In this document: positions 36,901-45,170 of the stretch, one piece after another | How positions within the stretch are numbered: position 1 is the stretch's first letter | Layout: each line of letters starts with the position of its first letter | The notes under the pieces: generated by a model | Seen by the model: the letters and a program-made list of their open reading frames with translations, nothing else | The model's database searches: none | Told to the model about the DNA's origin: nothing | From: Proteus alimentorum | GTDB taxonomy: Bacteria > Pseudomonadota > Gammaproteobacteria > Enterobacterales > Enterobacteriaceae | NCBI RefSeq assembly: GCF_002607735.1 | Contig: NZ_NBVR01000020.1 | Location: 186,001 to 250,000 of the forward strand | DNA length: 64,000 bases | Direction: 5' to 3' | Made by a program: the position numbers and the translations under genes

Positions 36901-37471
36901 GTCATTAAAAGGAGCGTACTTAAATCGTAAAGTGTCGATTGAAAGACAAACATTAGAAGATACTGAGGCAGGTAAAGGCAATGCAAAAATTTCTGGCTAT
37001 CATATTGAGTTACAAGGTTATTATCCTTATTCAATAGCAGATAATTTATTACTAACGCCATTTGCTGGGCTTACTTTTAATCAAATCTCACGCTCAGCTT
37101 ATAGTGAAACTCAAAATGCCCAATTTGCAGCCCACTATGATGCCCTTAAAGCGCATTCATTGTTAGCCAGAATGGGATTTGGTATGGATTACTTATTAGG
37201 CTCATCTTTCATACTCAATACTAAAGCGGGCTTACTGTGGAACTTATCACATCATCAAGGGGATTTCCGTAGCCATATTGATTATTTAGGTCAACAGAAT
37301 ATTGATTATTCAGAAAATAAAAAACAGTTAAAACAACGTCCATTTGCTCATATTGGATTAACGTATCAAGTGGATAAACACACATCTATTGGTACTAAAG
37401 CAAATTGGGAAATGACCACTTATCGTCATCACGATATGCAGTTTGGCATTAACTACACTTATCGCTTCTAA
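33980..37471 (+). CDS. Large autotransporter: HAF-type repeats, charged helical stalk, beta-barrel
   Basis: 1163 residues. A signal peptide (to about 24) is followed by a beta-rich head (25-510) with HAF-like repeats: ISADGNYSVGWEE, ISADGKYIVGWSET, DLGTLNGG and ITDDGRIIYGLA. Residues 532-806 are eight near-identical 33-residue units plus a partial ninth, rich in Glu, Lys, Arg and Ala (AKRIADEAEKQRKEEENK...), predicted to be one long helix. From about 855 to the end is an autotransporter beta-domain ending in YTYRF, with the terminal aromatic residue expected of outer-membrane barrels. It is probably displayed on the surface; adhesion or matrix binding is a guess. I do not recognise a named gene. 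Signal and repeats agree with one intact ORF, not with an assembly artefact. Confidence 0.82.
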   Translation: MKTKYNSILLILFSTYILPINSYGNYNIEDIGHSIYKPFSISNNAHEYYQLRDKRYEYNKHNHGKILGKSNYNQYLFTPFGSVYVYTAISQDTLTAYHTVADNFERAMRIDLPNYNSREQSHFNESFLPSELFISTDGGRTKNKINKESDKRLDTVYLERISENGAVVVGYATESKSILDEKIKTDILPGYIHTCQGYSECYAFSYNTNSNTFTILEKNITIKHLTKDGQFILYSPTISNDKKETFIYDINKKTSIPLTIDNVNKYLSDHPEKNILLSSITEYPFFAGIKRRNVDIQKISDNGQVFIGQLNRDLSKKQLNDSHYPRIAFITTNDGPIKEISRSKFGSSKLIDISADGNYSVGWEEVWHDDYQVRLPSGIKTSSALFSQAIRYDLSQDRLINIGNLSNRQNESSYRNARATDISADGKYIVGWSETDNYNYDTIPNNANSKGVSAFTIFHRHGFVHWNNTMHDLGTLNGGKDSEAHIITDDGRIIYGLATDEHNNWRQVVWRSDQLSDEAFNAEKQRQEADNAKRIADEAEKQRKEEENKKRLALEAKQRQDAAEAKRIADEAEKQRKEEENKKRLALEAKQRQDAAEAKRIADEAEKQRKEEENKKRLALEDKQRQDAAEAKRIADEAEKQRKEEENKKRLALEAKQRQDAAEAKRIADEAEKQRKEEENKKRLALEAKQRQDAAEAKRIADEAEKQRKEEENKKRLALEAKQRQDAAEAKRIADEAEKQRKEEENKKRLALEAKQRQDAAEAKRIADEAEKQRKEEENKKRLALEAKQRQDAAEAKRIADEAEKQHQDKADKKIEEIIPVEDELEQRAKEKVKEKENTKPSIVISKPIDIENTHRSIQLMAENGYKLIDMQQGQLRYLADATCSVGTEKACISGFAHYQNINKANATQTGLSGAYRFDINQTPLVVGLAIDTDVYSSLPKGYQYQGYALPLIGFSLDLMPSLNAELNSNALHLSLKGAYLNRKVSIERQTLEDTEAGKGNAKISGYHIELQGYYPYSIADNLLLTPFAGLTFNQISRSAYSETQNAQFAAHYDALKAHSLLARMGFGMDYLLGSSFILNTKAGLLWNLSHHQGDFRSHIDYLGQQNIDYSENKKQLKQRPFAHIGLTYQVDKHTSIGTKANWEMTTYRHHDMQFGINYTYRF
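35573..36397 (+). repeat. Eight 99-bp tandem repeats (plus partial ninth) inside the autotransporter
   Basis: Exact period of 99 bp (33 codons), eight complete units at 35573-36364 and a partial ninth to about 36397. Units differ mainly by silent C/T changes; unit 3 has an Ala to Asp change (LALEDKQ). The period is a multiple of three, so gain or loss of units keeps the frame. The near identity suggests recent expansion or gene conversion, and the copy number probably varies between strains. Confidence 0.95.
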
Positions 37472-37524
37472 TTCCTTATTGTTACATTTAGGGTTAACTT
37501 TAGTTGTATTAGTTGTATTAGTTG

Positions 37525-37557
37525 GCTTCCTATAAAATATAGGAAGCTCTTTTTTTA
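37525..37557 (+). terminator. Terminator of the autotransporter gene
   Basis: Perfect GCTTCCTATA-AAA-TATAGGAAGC hairpin followed by a run of seven T. Three 9-bp AGTTGTATT-like direct repeats lie just before it. Confidence 0.88.
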
Positions 37558-38202
37558 TTAACGGATTGAAACATTCAAATTTGAAAAAATAGAACTGCTT
37601 TTTTCTTGATCAACCCACCACACTTTTGTCGATACCTTTTCAAGTAACGCTTTATTGTGACTAAAAATAATGAAACTTAAAGGCCGTCTTTGGCTTTCAT
37701 CAATTAACACTTTCCAAATTTCGGCTTGAATTTGTGCATCCAATTGTGCCGTTACTTCATCAGCAATCAATATTTGAGTACGAGGATCAAGCGCCCTTAA
37801 TAATGCAATGCGCGCTAATTCACCACCTGATAATTCATTAGGTCTACGTGTTAACCACTCAGGTTTTATTCTCAATTTTTCAAGCCAACTGTTATCTGGT
37901 GACCAAGCATCACGAACACTGTCGCCTGTTGAACGAAAAGGGTTAAAACACTTATCAGGATGTTGAGGAACTAACTGAATTGGGCAATAACCTTTCATCG
38001 TCAAGGGTTGTTGATTAAAAAGAATTTGTCCACTTGACGGCGCTTGCCATTGTGCCAAAACACGACCTAACGTTGTTTTACCTGTACCACTTGGCGCTGA
38101 AATGCCTAATCGCTCTCCGGCTTCTAACGAAAAGGAAAGATCTTGCCATAACACCTTACCTGCTTGTGTCACAGATAATTGTTTTAGCTCTAGAAGTGGC
38201 AT
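37558..38202 (-). CDS. ABC transporter ATPase (OppF/NikE type)
   Basis: 214 residues. Walker A APSGTGKTT near residue 38, signature LSGGELARIALLRAL near 122, Walker B ILIADEVT near 144, and the switch His in FIIFSHN near 178. The sequence is shorter than most OppF/NikE proteins and has no C-terminal oligopeptide-binding extension. Last gene of the five-gene importer operon, 72 bp after the other ATPase; that gap contains no obvious terminator. Confidence 0.85.
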   Translation of the reverse strand: MPLLELKQLSVTQAGKVLWQDLSFSLEAGERLGISAPSGTGKTTLGRVLAQWQAPSSGQILFNQQPLTMKGYCPIQLVPQHPDKCFNPFRSTGDSVRDAWSPDNSWLEKLRIKPEWLTRRPNELSGGELARIALLRALDPRTQILIADEVTAQLDAQIQAEIWKVLIDESQRRPLSFIIFSHNKALLEKVSTKVWWVDQEKSSSIFSNLNVSIR

Positions 38203-38274
38203 AAAGATAACCCCAGTAATAACAAACTATCGAGATGATGAGTCATAACAAAGATAAAACTTAGTCATCTAACA

Positions 38275-39072
38275 TCAATATAGATCAAACGATGTTTCTT
38301 TTTGGTTTAGAAACTGCTGTTCAGGCAATGCATTCCACAGTGTTTTCAGCCATTCACTGCCTTCATGATGATTAAGCGCAGTTGAAGGAATAACTTCGTT
38401 AACTTCGCCTTGTTTTAACACCGCAATGGTATCAGCAAAGCGCGCAGCAAGTGATAAATCATGAGTTACCCAAAGCACTGATTTACCTTGATGACATAGC
38501 TCTCTTAAGTGCCCTAATAACAAACACGCATGTTCATCATCAAGCCATGAGGTAATTTCATCAGCCAAAATATATTGTGCATTAGAGAGTGTCGCATTAC
38601 AGGCCAATACTCGCTTTGCCATACCGCCAGATAATTTTGCAGGATACGTTTTTACTAATGATCCAGAAAGATGATAAAGCCCCAGTTGTTGCACAATATC
38701 ATCAGAACTGACATCGGCCCCACTTAAACGTGCAGAGCGACTGAGTTGTTCACCAATACAAATCAGTGGATTTAACGCGGTTACACCTTGAGGAATATAG
38801 CAAAACGTATTGCCACGGTAGGCGATAAGCTCTCGTTCACTTAATATATGACCATTAAGTTTAATGGCACCCCGCACGCGCATATTGGCAGGCAAAAGTC
38901 CTAATGCACTTTGCAATAATAAACTTTTACCTTCACCACTCCCCCCCACTAACGCCAGCATTTTTCCAGGTTTAACATCAAGAGAAATAGATTTAAGCAA
39001 CGGTTGCCAATTTCGTTTTCCTAGCCAACGAAATTGTGCAATATCAATGGAAAGCTGTTCAAAACTTAACAT
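38275..39072 (-). CDS. ABC transporter ATPase (OppD/NikD type)
   Basis: 265 residues from MLSFEQ, overlapping the permease gene by 7 bp; the frame opens six codons earlier inside that gene. Walker A GGSGEGKSLL near residue 44, signature LSGGMAKRVLACNA near 148, Walker B YILADEIT near 171 and the switch His in WVTHD. It should form the ATP-hydrolysing pair with the next ORF. Confidence 0.85.
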   Translation of the reverse strand: MLSFEQLSIDIAQFRWLGKRNWQPLLKSISLDVKPGKMLALVGGSGEGKSLLLQSALGLLPANMRVRGAIKLNGHILSERELIAYRGNTFCYIPQGVTALNPLICIGEQLSRSARLSGADVSSDDIVQQLGLYHLSGSLVKTYPAKLSGGMAKRVLACNATLSNAQYILADEITSWLDDEHACLLLGHLRELCHQGKSVLWVTHDLSLAARFADTIAVLKQGEVNEVIPSTALNHHEGSEWLKTLWNALPEQQFLNQKETSFDLY

Positions 39073-39878
39073 CCTGCGCCTCTTAACCATAATTGTTGCA
39101 TGGCTTTAGCAAATTGATCAAAGATCAACACTAAGCACATCAAAATAAATCCCGGAAAGACCACCATCCACCAAGAACCCGTACTTAAATAACGTAACGC
39201 ATCTGCTAATAATAAACCCAGTGATGGCTCATGTGCCGCTTGCCCAAAACCTAAAAAACTTAAGGCAGCGCTATGCAATACGGCATGAGGAAACATCAAT
39301 AATGTTCCCACGATCCATTGTGGCAATAACATAGGTAAATAGTGTTTTTTTACGCATTGCAAAGGTGAATTGCCAATACGGCGTGATAGCATGACATAAT
39401 CAGCTTCACGAATGCGCTGAATTTCACCACGCAAAATCAATGCAAGTTTAGGCCAATGCGTTAATGCCACCGCCCAAATCACCCCTTGTTGCCCACCACC
39501 TAACGTAAAACAAATTAGAATAAGCAATAATAAGTGAGGTAATGCCAAAAGCGCATCAACGACACCGCTTACGAAAAAATCGCAATAGCGATTAATGGAA
39601 GAAATCCCTGCGAAAAGCAATGCAATCGAGCCACTCACAACTGCACTTGTTACACCAATATTTAAGCTACTTAACATGCCTTGAAAACAGCGTAACCACA
39701 AAGAGCGACCAAGATTATCTGTACCAAACCAATATTGTTCTGAAGGTGCTTGGTTTCTTGCCAAAAAATCCATTGCAATATCAGTATGAGAAACAGAAAA
39801 GCCATACGCCACTAACCCAATTAATGCGAGGGTCACGAAGAGCAGTTTCAATAAAGGCTTGTTCGGATCGTAAATCAT
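39066..39878 (-). CDS. ABC transporter permease (DppC/NikC type)
   Basis: 270 residues with about six membrane segments. N-terminal QYWFGTDNLGRSLWLRC is the typical DppC/OppC lead-in and the EAA-like loop is READYVMLSRRIGNSPLQCVKKHYLP near residue 153. It starts 4 bp inside the preceding permease, as expected for coupled subunits. Confidence 0.88.
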   Translation of the reverse strand: MIYDPNKPLLKLLFVTLALIGLVAYGFSVSHTDIAMDFLARNQAPSEQYWFGTDNLGRSLWLRCFQGMLSSLNIGVTSAVVSGSIALLFAGISSINRYCDFFVSGVVDALLALPHLLLLILICFTLGGGQQGVIWAVALTHWPKLALILRGEIQRIREADYVMLSRRIGNSPLQCVKKHYLPMLLPQWIVGTLLMFPHAVLHSAALSFLGFGQAAHEPSLGLLLADALRYLSTGSWWMVVFPGFILMCLVLIFDQFAKAMQQLWLRGAGC

Positions 39879-40864
39879 GAGTCTCGCAAAATTCCTTTAT
39901 TAATACGCCTTAATAGCCCGTTAGAGATGCTATTACCAAAGAAAATCAAAATAGTGCTAAAAACCACAATACCCATTAATAATGGAATATCGCCACGTAA
40001 TCCCGCATCAACAGTAGCTTGCCCTAAACCGGGATAAGCAAATACTTTTTCTGCTAATAGAGAACCACCCAGTAATTCACCAATGGATGCAAACTGTAAG
40101 CAAAGTGCAGGTGTAATGGCATGACGTAGAACATGAAACAGCATCATAGCCCAACCTTTGTCGCCTTGTGCTTTTGCAAAATGGATAAATTCACTGCCCA
40201 TTACCTCAGCGACTTTAGCGCGAGTATGCAGTGCGATATTACCCGTTCCCAATAACCCGAGAGCAATCATAGGCAAAATAAGATGAGAAAAACGCTGGCT
40301 TAGTGTCGCGGCTTCTGCGCTACTTCCCATTGGCCAAGCACAACAAATAGGCGCCCAATGTAAAGTGACAGAAAACAGGGATAACAATAATAACCCAACC
40401 CAGAATGTGGGTAATGAGGCAAGTAAATAAGAGAATGTGGAAATCATTCTATCAGGCCAACGATTTAAATATCGACCTGCGATCACCCCCATAACAACAC
40501 CGATAACACCAGAGAATACCCATGATGAAAAAAGCAAAATAAAAGAAGGGCCTGCACGCTCGCGAATAACATCAATAACCGGCATGTTATACAACATGGA
40601 ATAGCCAAAATCCCCTTGAATAATTTGGCTAAACCAGAGCCAAAATCGCATCCATAAAGGTTGGTCTATTCCCCAGCGAGCGGCAATTAAAGGGTATTGC
40701 TCAGGCGGTACATTAAGTAAATCACTGCCAATATAAGCCTTAATAGGATCAATGGGTGAAAAACTTAATAAAATAAAAACACCTGCTGTTGTCACCAACA
40801 GCAGGCAAAGTAATCGCAAGAAAAATCCTGCACTTTGACGTATTACTGACAAGTCCACTTCCAA
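39875..40864 (-). CDS. ABC transporter permease (DppB/NikB type)
   Basis: 329 residues with about six to seven membrane segments, BPD_transp_1 domain, and EAA loop KVAEVMGSEFIHFAKAQGDKG near residue 217. The exact start is uncertain: a TTG at 40864 overlaps the solute-binding gene by 22 bp, and GTG or TTG codons at 40858 and 40852 are alternatives. Start-codon choice does not affect the family call. Confidence 0.85.
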   Translation of the reverse strand: MEVDLSVIRQSAGFFLRLLCLLLVTTAGVFILLSFSPIDPIKAYIGSDLLNVPPEQYPLIAARWGIDQPLWMRFWLWFSQIIQGDFGYSMLYNMPVIDVIRERAGPSFILLFSSWVFSGVIGVVMGVIAGRYLNRWPDRMISTFSYLLASLPTFWVGLLLLSLFSVTLHWAPICCAWPMGSSAEAATLSQRFSHLILPMIALGLLGTGNIALHTRAKVAEVMGSEFIHFAKAQGDKGWAMMLFHVLRHAITPALCLQFASIGELLGGSLLAEKVFAYPGLGQATVDAGLRGDIPLLMGIVVFSTILIFFGNSISNGLLRRINKGILRDS

Positions 40865-42426
40865 GTATCTACGCTATTTAATAATGACCATGAACCATGA
40901 ATTTCAGGTGTACCTGTGCCTAAATCGACACAAGGATTAGTCAAATAAGTATGTTGAACGTTCATCAACCAAGCCCAAGCAGCATCGCCTTTTACACCCA
41001 CACCATTTTTGCCATCCCATTCTACGGCTTTCCAGTGAGGAACCGCTTCTTGCCATGTATGGGCATCTAATGCGGCTTGTAGGTGCTTCTCAACTTCTGG
41101 GTTCTTATAATAACCTGGGTTATAGTAACCGACACCTGCGGCATTGGTACTGTAATGATGATATAGCTCCATCGGATCGAGGCTACCCCAACCAAATAAT
41201 GTTGGATTGGAATGCATATAACGTTCTACGGTATCCCAACTGCCTGATTTCAGATCCATTTGAATACCCAGAGGTTGCACTAATGCACGAATAGATTCGG
41301 CTAAGTCTCGGCGCGTTGCATCACCACTGGTATACCATAACGTGAGTTTCGCCTCTAAACCGTCTTTTTCACGAATACCCTTTTTATTAAGCTTCCAACC
41401 TGCATCTTCAAGAATTTGTTTCGCTTTCACGATATCACCATCTTTAAATGCCGCATCGGGTTGATCCCATGGTAATCCTTTCACGCCGGTATACGCAGGA
41501 ATGGCATAACCATCAAGCACTTGTTCTGACAATAATTTACGGTCTAGCGCATAGTTAATCGCTTTACGAATTGCAATATCGGCAGTGATATCATTACCAA
41601 TATCATAACCTAGTGCATTTTTTTCACCTGATTTTACCATTGGGAAAACAATACCACGGTTTTCTACACTGGGTCTTTCCCACAATTTGACATTCGGTAA
41701 ATTTTTCGCAATCGCAGCAGTTGCTGGCGGAATACGCACAATACCCAATTGGCCACTTTGCGCTGCCGCAAATGCCGCATCTTCGTCAAGGAAAACAAAA
41801 ATCAGTTTTTCAAAATCGTTCTTCTGCCCGGCATAATACGGGTTTGCCTCAACAATTAATTGCTGCCCCGGTTGGAAACTAACCATGCGATAAGGACCTG
41901 CACCAATTGGCTTTTGTGCGTAGGTTTTTTCATCATACTTATCCGCAGAAACGATACCTAAAGAGCCCAGTACGTTCACAAATGTACTTTGTGGTGCTTT
42001 TAACGTAATCGTGACATGTAAGTCATCATCTGCTTTTGCAGAAAGGAAGTTACCCATATCCACTTTACCGCCACTTGCAGCCGCATTGTTATAAGTAAAT
42101 ACGATATCTTTTGCGGTGAGCGGTAAGCCATCAGAGAATTTTAAATCTGGTTTTAACGTTAATTTCCATGTTTTACCATCTTCACTTGGCTGATAGTCAC
42201 TTAACATATTGCTATACCAAGAGAGATCGGCATTTTGCTTTAACAATGGGCTATGCAGAAGTAGATAGCTACCATGACTCCAACCCAACATTGGGTCGAA
42301 GCCTTCTGTTGGCTCTTCACCAATAGCTAATTTCAATGTTTGAGCAGATGTTGCAAAAGGGACGCTTAACGCGGCTAAGCAAGTTAACGTTACTAATGAT
42401 TGACGCCAACCAAACCGAATAGACAT
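40843..42426 (-). CDS. ABC transporter solute-binding protein, SBP_bac_5 (NikA/OppA type)
   Basis: 527 residues. Signal peptide to about 29 (FATSAQT), then the SBP_bac_5 fold: DGKTWKLTLKPDLKFSDGLPLTAKDIVFTY near residue 83 and IRKAINYALDRKLL near 287. First gene of a five-gene operon (binding protein, two permeases, two ATPases). Members of this family carry peptides, nickel or nickel-chelates; the ligand cannot be read from the sequence. The hyf hydrogenase operon nearby makes nickel an attractive but unproven guess. Confidence 0.85.
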   Translation of the reverse strand: MSIRFGWRQSLVTLTCLAALSVPFATSAQTLKLAIGEEPTEGFDPMLGWSHGSYLLLHSPLLKQNADLSWYSNMLSDYQPSEDGKTWKLTLKPDLKFSDGLPLTAKDIVFTYNNAAASGGKVDMGNFLSAKADDDLHVTITLKAPQSTFVNVLGSLGIVSADKYDEKTYAQKPIGAGPYRMVSFQPGQQLIVEANPYYAGQKNDFEKLIFVFLDEDAAFAAAQSGQLGIVRIPPATAAIAKNLPNVKLWERPSVENRGIVFPMVKSGEKNALGYDIGNDITADIAIRKAINYALDRKLLSEQVLDGYAIPAYTGVKGLPWDQPDAAFKDGDIVKAKQILEDAGWKLNKKGIREKDGLEAKLTLWYTSGDATRRDLAESIRALVQPLGIQMDLKSGSWDTVERYMHSNPTLFGWGSLDPMELYHHYSTNAAGVGYYNPGYYKNPEVEKHLQAALDAHTWQEAVPHWKAVEWDGKNGVGVKGDAAWAWLMNVQHTYLTNPCVDLGTGTPEIHGSWSLLNSVDTWKWTCQ

Positions 42427-42517
42427 AAAACATTCTCCGATTTTTTAGATACGACTTATCATCAATCTCTATCTAAATAAGATGAAGAGGCTGAAGCAAG
42501 ATAAATAACAATGGTAG

Positions 42518-42570
42518 TTATGATGCTCTGCAACTTGATGCAGATAAAGGCAGAATCAGTGGCATCATAA
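42518..42570 (-). promoter_or_regulatory. Nested inverted-repeat element in the ABC-operon leader
   Basis: Outer arms TTATGATGC (42518-42526) and GCATCATAA (42562-42570) are perfect complements and enclose a second perfect hairpin, TCTGCA-N6-TGCAGA (42527-42544). On the transcribed (minus) strand a second CTGC copy could compete for the same TGCAGA arm, so two folds are possible. It lies about 92 bp before the binding-protein start. It may be an RNA switch or an operator; I recognise no family. The rest of the gap 42427-42830 is AT-rich without a gene. Confidence 0.5.
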
Positions 42571-42830
42571 TAAGTTTTTTTATTCAACTACTCGAATAAT
42601 ATTCGACAGTTTATTGATTTTACATAAACTTTTATTAAGCAGTAATACTCATTATGGCAAACTTCTAGCAAGTGCACAGTATTTTTCTAATAAATAAGTT
42701 ATATATTTATCATTGAATTTATTAGTGAGCACAAAACGAAATAAAATGACTTTTTAACGAAATTAGATTATTTCATTTTATTTAATATGCACTAAAAATA
42801 AAAAAGGCACATTATTGTGCCCTCTTTTGA

Positions 42831-43820
42831 TCATGAATTTAATATTCTTTTTAATTTAAAATAGCGACGCCCCAAACGCCAACGTAACCTAAAACCTTTC
42901 GCGTTTTTCCAAATTAATGACCATATTCCTCTATCAAAAAGCTCTTTAACTATCTGTTTTTTAACCTCAATAGACTGAATAGAACCAATTGAGTGAATAA
43001 TTCCCAACCCTTCTTTTGCGATTTGCCAATAGCATGCATTAATGTTTTTAGCGACGTTATTATGTTTTTTATTAATGGCATCAAGCCGTTCTAATATTTT
43101 CATGTAATTATGAATTGTTCTAACATGAATATTATCATCAGGCGTTGCATGAGAAACGGAGGCGGAATGAATAAAGTAATCGTAGTAACGCTCATCAATA
43201 TATTTAACACGTTTAGCAGTTAACAGTGCTTCTGTTGTCCATGGAATATCTTGATGATGTAAACCGGGTTCAAAATAATAACCGTGAGCAAGTAGAAACT
43301 CACGTCGATAAATATTTAACCAAGTCACATGTAAAAATTTTCTAGAATCCAATGCCATTTTTAGCCATTGTGGTCCTGTTAAAACCTCAGTTGTATGTAA
43401 TCGGTTAGAGGGAAATATAGGTCGCGAAGGACGTCCATCCGCATAAACATAATTACCATTGCAAGTCGCAATATCTAAATCATCGCTAAGAGCGATTTCA
43501 AGCAGACGAGGATACATTTTAGCATCAATCACATCATCAATATCAGGGAAAGCCACGTACTTTCCACGAGCAACATTAAAGCCTGTATTACGAGCAACAG
43601 AAACACCTTGGTTTTCCTGTGTTAAAATAGTGACATCAGGGAATTTATCTTTCCATTCATAAAGTAATTTTAAGGAATTATCTTTAGAACCATCATCAAC
43701 AAGAATAAGCTCCCAATTCTGTAATTTCTGCGCTTGTAAATAACTGAAAAATTCCGATAAAAACTTCTCACCATTATAAACAGCAACCACAATACTTAAT
43801 TGAGGTACAAAAGAAGACAT
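42831..43820 (-). CDS. Family 2 glycosyltransferase
   Basis: 329 residues from MSSFVPQL, with AAGG upstream; the open frame extends 13 codons further. GT-A fold: SIVVAVYNGEKFLSEF near residue 8, VDDGSKDNS near 40 and the DxD-like FPDIDD near 90. It is cytoplasmic or membrane-associated and probably adds a sugar to lipooligosaccharide, capsule or a similar envelope glycan, but the donor and acceptor are unknown. It stands alone between the ABC operon and hyf. The upstream gap 43861-44187 is AT-rich and holds only its promoter and a terminator of the hyf operon. Confidence 0.85.
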   Translation of the reverse strand: MSSFVPQLSIVVAVYNGEKFLSEFFSYLQAQKLQNWELILVDDGSKDNSLKLLYEWKDKFPDVTILTQENQGVSVARNTGFNVARGKYVAFPDIDDVIDAKMYPRLLEIALSDDLDIATCNGNYVYADGRPSRPIFPSNRLHTTEVLTGPQWLKMALDSRKFLHVTWLNIYRREFLLAHGYYFEPGLHHQDIPWTTEALLTAKRVKYIDERYYDYFIHSASVSHATPDDNIHVRTIHNYMKILERLDAINKKHNNVAKNINACYWQIAKEGLGIIHSIGSIQSIEVKKQIVKELFDRGIWSLIWKNAKGFRLRWRLGRRYFKLKRILNS

Positions 43821-44187
43821 AATCAACCTTTTATTCTTTACAAGAGATAACTTTCTCACTAAACATATTAGTTAAGGATAACAAAAACACCCACCTGAAT
43901 ACGGCGCTATTCTTGCTATTTTTTCGTTATAGTTGAGAGAAAAAGATACTTTTCTTCTAATTCGAAGTGAAAATTATTATTAATAAAAAATTAGTATAGT
44001 TAACTTTTGGCATACCCGATGAAGAAAAGGTTAAGCAAAGTTGTTTTTTAAAAGAAAGGGCTAAAGGAAAACTTAAGGTTAGAGAATAAAATGCATGCTA
44101 TTAGCAAATAGCCAATTGAATAATGAGTAATATAAGTTACAAAAAACACTTTTTTATAATTAATGACACTTATATTACGCATTAACG

Positions 44188-44216
44188 AAAAACATCCGCT
44201 ATCGCGGATGTTTTTA
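44188..44216 (-). terminator. Terminator of the hyf-hycI operon
   Basis: AACATCCGC-TATC-GCGGATGTT hairpin with A/T tracts on both sides, 40 bp past hycI. Confidence 0.85.
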
Positions 44217-44256
44217 TCTATATTAATAATCTATGGATACTTGTTTTGTTATACTT

Positions 44257-44763
44257 TTATTCTTCGATTTCTTCTTCATCTTCATCGCAGACTTCAAGCT
44301 CAGGAAAGTAGTCAACTCGCCAAGACTTGATCCCTTGATACACTTCCTCTACTGCATTTTTTACTGCTTCGGTCATCGGATAATAAAAACCCACTAAATC
44401 AGGCTGGATCCCTAAAAAGGTGATATAAGGAATATCATCTTTTAATTGATCAATCAGGAAATTAAGTGGCATATTATGAGTGCTCATAATAAACATTTCC
44501 GCAATATAATCAGGATCTATCACCCTAATCTCACCCGGTTTTAAACCTATATCCGCAGCATCAACAATGACAACACATTGCGGTTGTAACTCTCTTACCT
44601 GATAAGAGACATTTTCTGGCGCACTTCCCCCATTGATAACAATCCATCCTTCAATGGGATTTGTTTCCATTAACTCAGCGAGTAATGGACCCGCACCATC
44701 ATCACCCATCATACTATTGCCAACGGTTAATACCACTTTAGGTGCTGTCATTGTCTTACTCAT
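44257..44763 (-). CDS. hycI: Hydrogenase maturation protease HycI
   Basis: 168 residues. Nickel-dependent aspartyl-type endopeptidase that removes the C-terminal peptide of the large hydrogenase subunit after metal insertion. The VGNSMMGDDGAGP motif (ligand Asp near residue 21), INGGSAPEN, VIVDAADIG (Asp), and MSTHNMPLN with the metal-binding His are all present. It overlaps hyfJ by 4 bp and ends with an acidic tail. In E. coli hycI belongs to the hyc operon, and here it is attached to hyf, where its expected substrate HyfG is. Confidence 0.93.
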   Translation of the reverse strand: MSKTMTAPKVVLTVGNSMMGDDGAGPLLAELMETNPIEGWIVINGGSAPENVSYQVRELQPQCVVIVDAADIGLKPGEIRVIDPDYIAEMFIMSTHNMPLNFLIDQLKDDIPYITFLGIQPDLVGFYYPMTEAVKNAVEEVYQGIKSWRVDYFPELEVCDEDEEEIEE

Positions 44764-45170
44764 GGTTTTCTCTTCACTATCAAATAAATAGCAGGTTCTA
44801 CGTGGATCTCACCCAATAATTTAATCAGCGTTTGACTCCACTCACTAAAAATAGGATCGTCATGTTTGGTGATAGGATCAAATGCCAACGCTAATAAGTG
44901 CGTATGTTCAGAGTTAATGGTTATCTCACCAAACGTGAGCAATCCCTGCATTTTGCGCTTTGCTTCACCTTCAGATAATAAATCAATCCATGCTTTATAT
45001 TTTTCTAAAGGGCATACTAGCTCTGTTTTCAAGCAATCAATCATACCAACGTGGTGACCAATCGCGAGCGAGTAGTACATAACCTGTTGCGCTTCTGCGG
45101 GAATATCATCATCGCTATCAACAAACTTTTGTCTTAATGACCAAAAGTAAACTTTAGCGTCATCAGGCAT
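44760..45170 (-). CDS. hyfJ: Hydrogenase-4 assembly protein HyfJ (HycH-like)
   Basis: 136 residues. A formate hydrogenlyase maturation protein of the HycH/HyfJ family, the usual last hyf gene before maturation genes. Conserved [17 protein letters not shown] and the closing [15 protein letters not shown] match the family. Soluble and cytoplasmic. It overlaps hyfI by 8 bp. Its exact step in assembly is not established. Confidence 0.88.
   Translation of the reverse strand: MPDDAKVYFWSLRQKFVDSDDDIPAEAQQVMYYSLAIGHHVGMIDCLKTELVCPLEKYKAWIDLLSEGEAKRKMQGLLTFGEITINSEHTHLLALAFDPITKHDDPIFSEWSQTLIKLLGEIHVEPAIYLIVKRKP

Noticed and set aside
43861-44187. A hidden gene in the gap before the glycosyltransferase
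   Set aside because: The stretch is very AT-rich with frequent stops in all frames and no ribosome site followed by a plausible frame.
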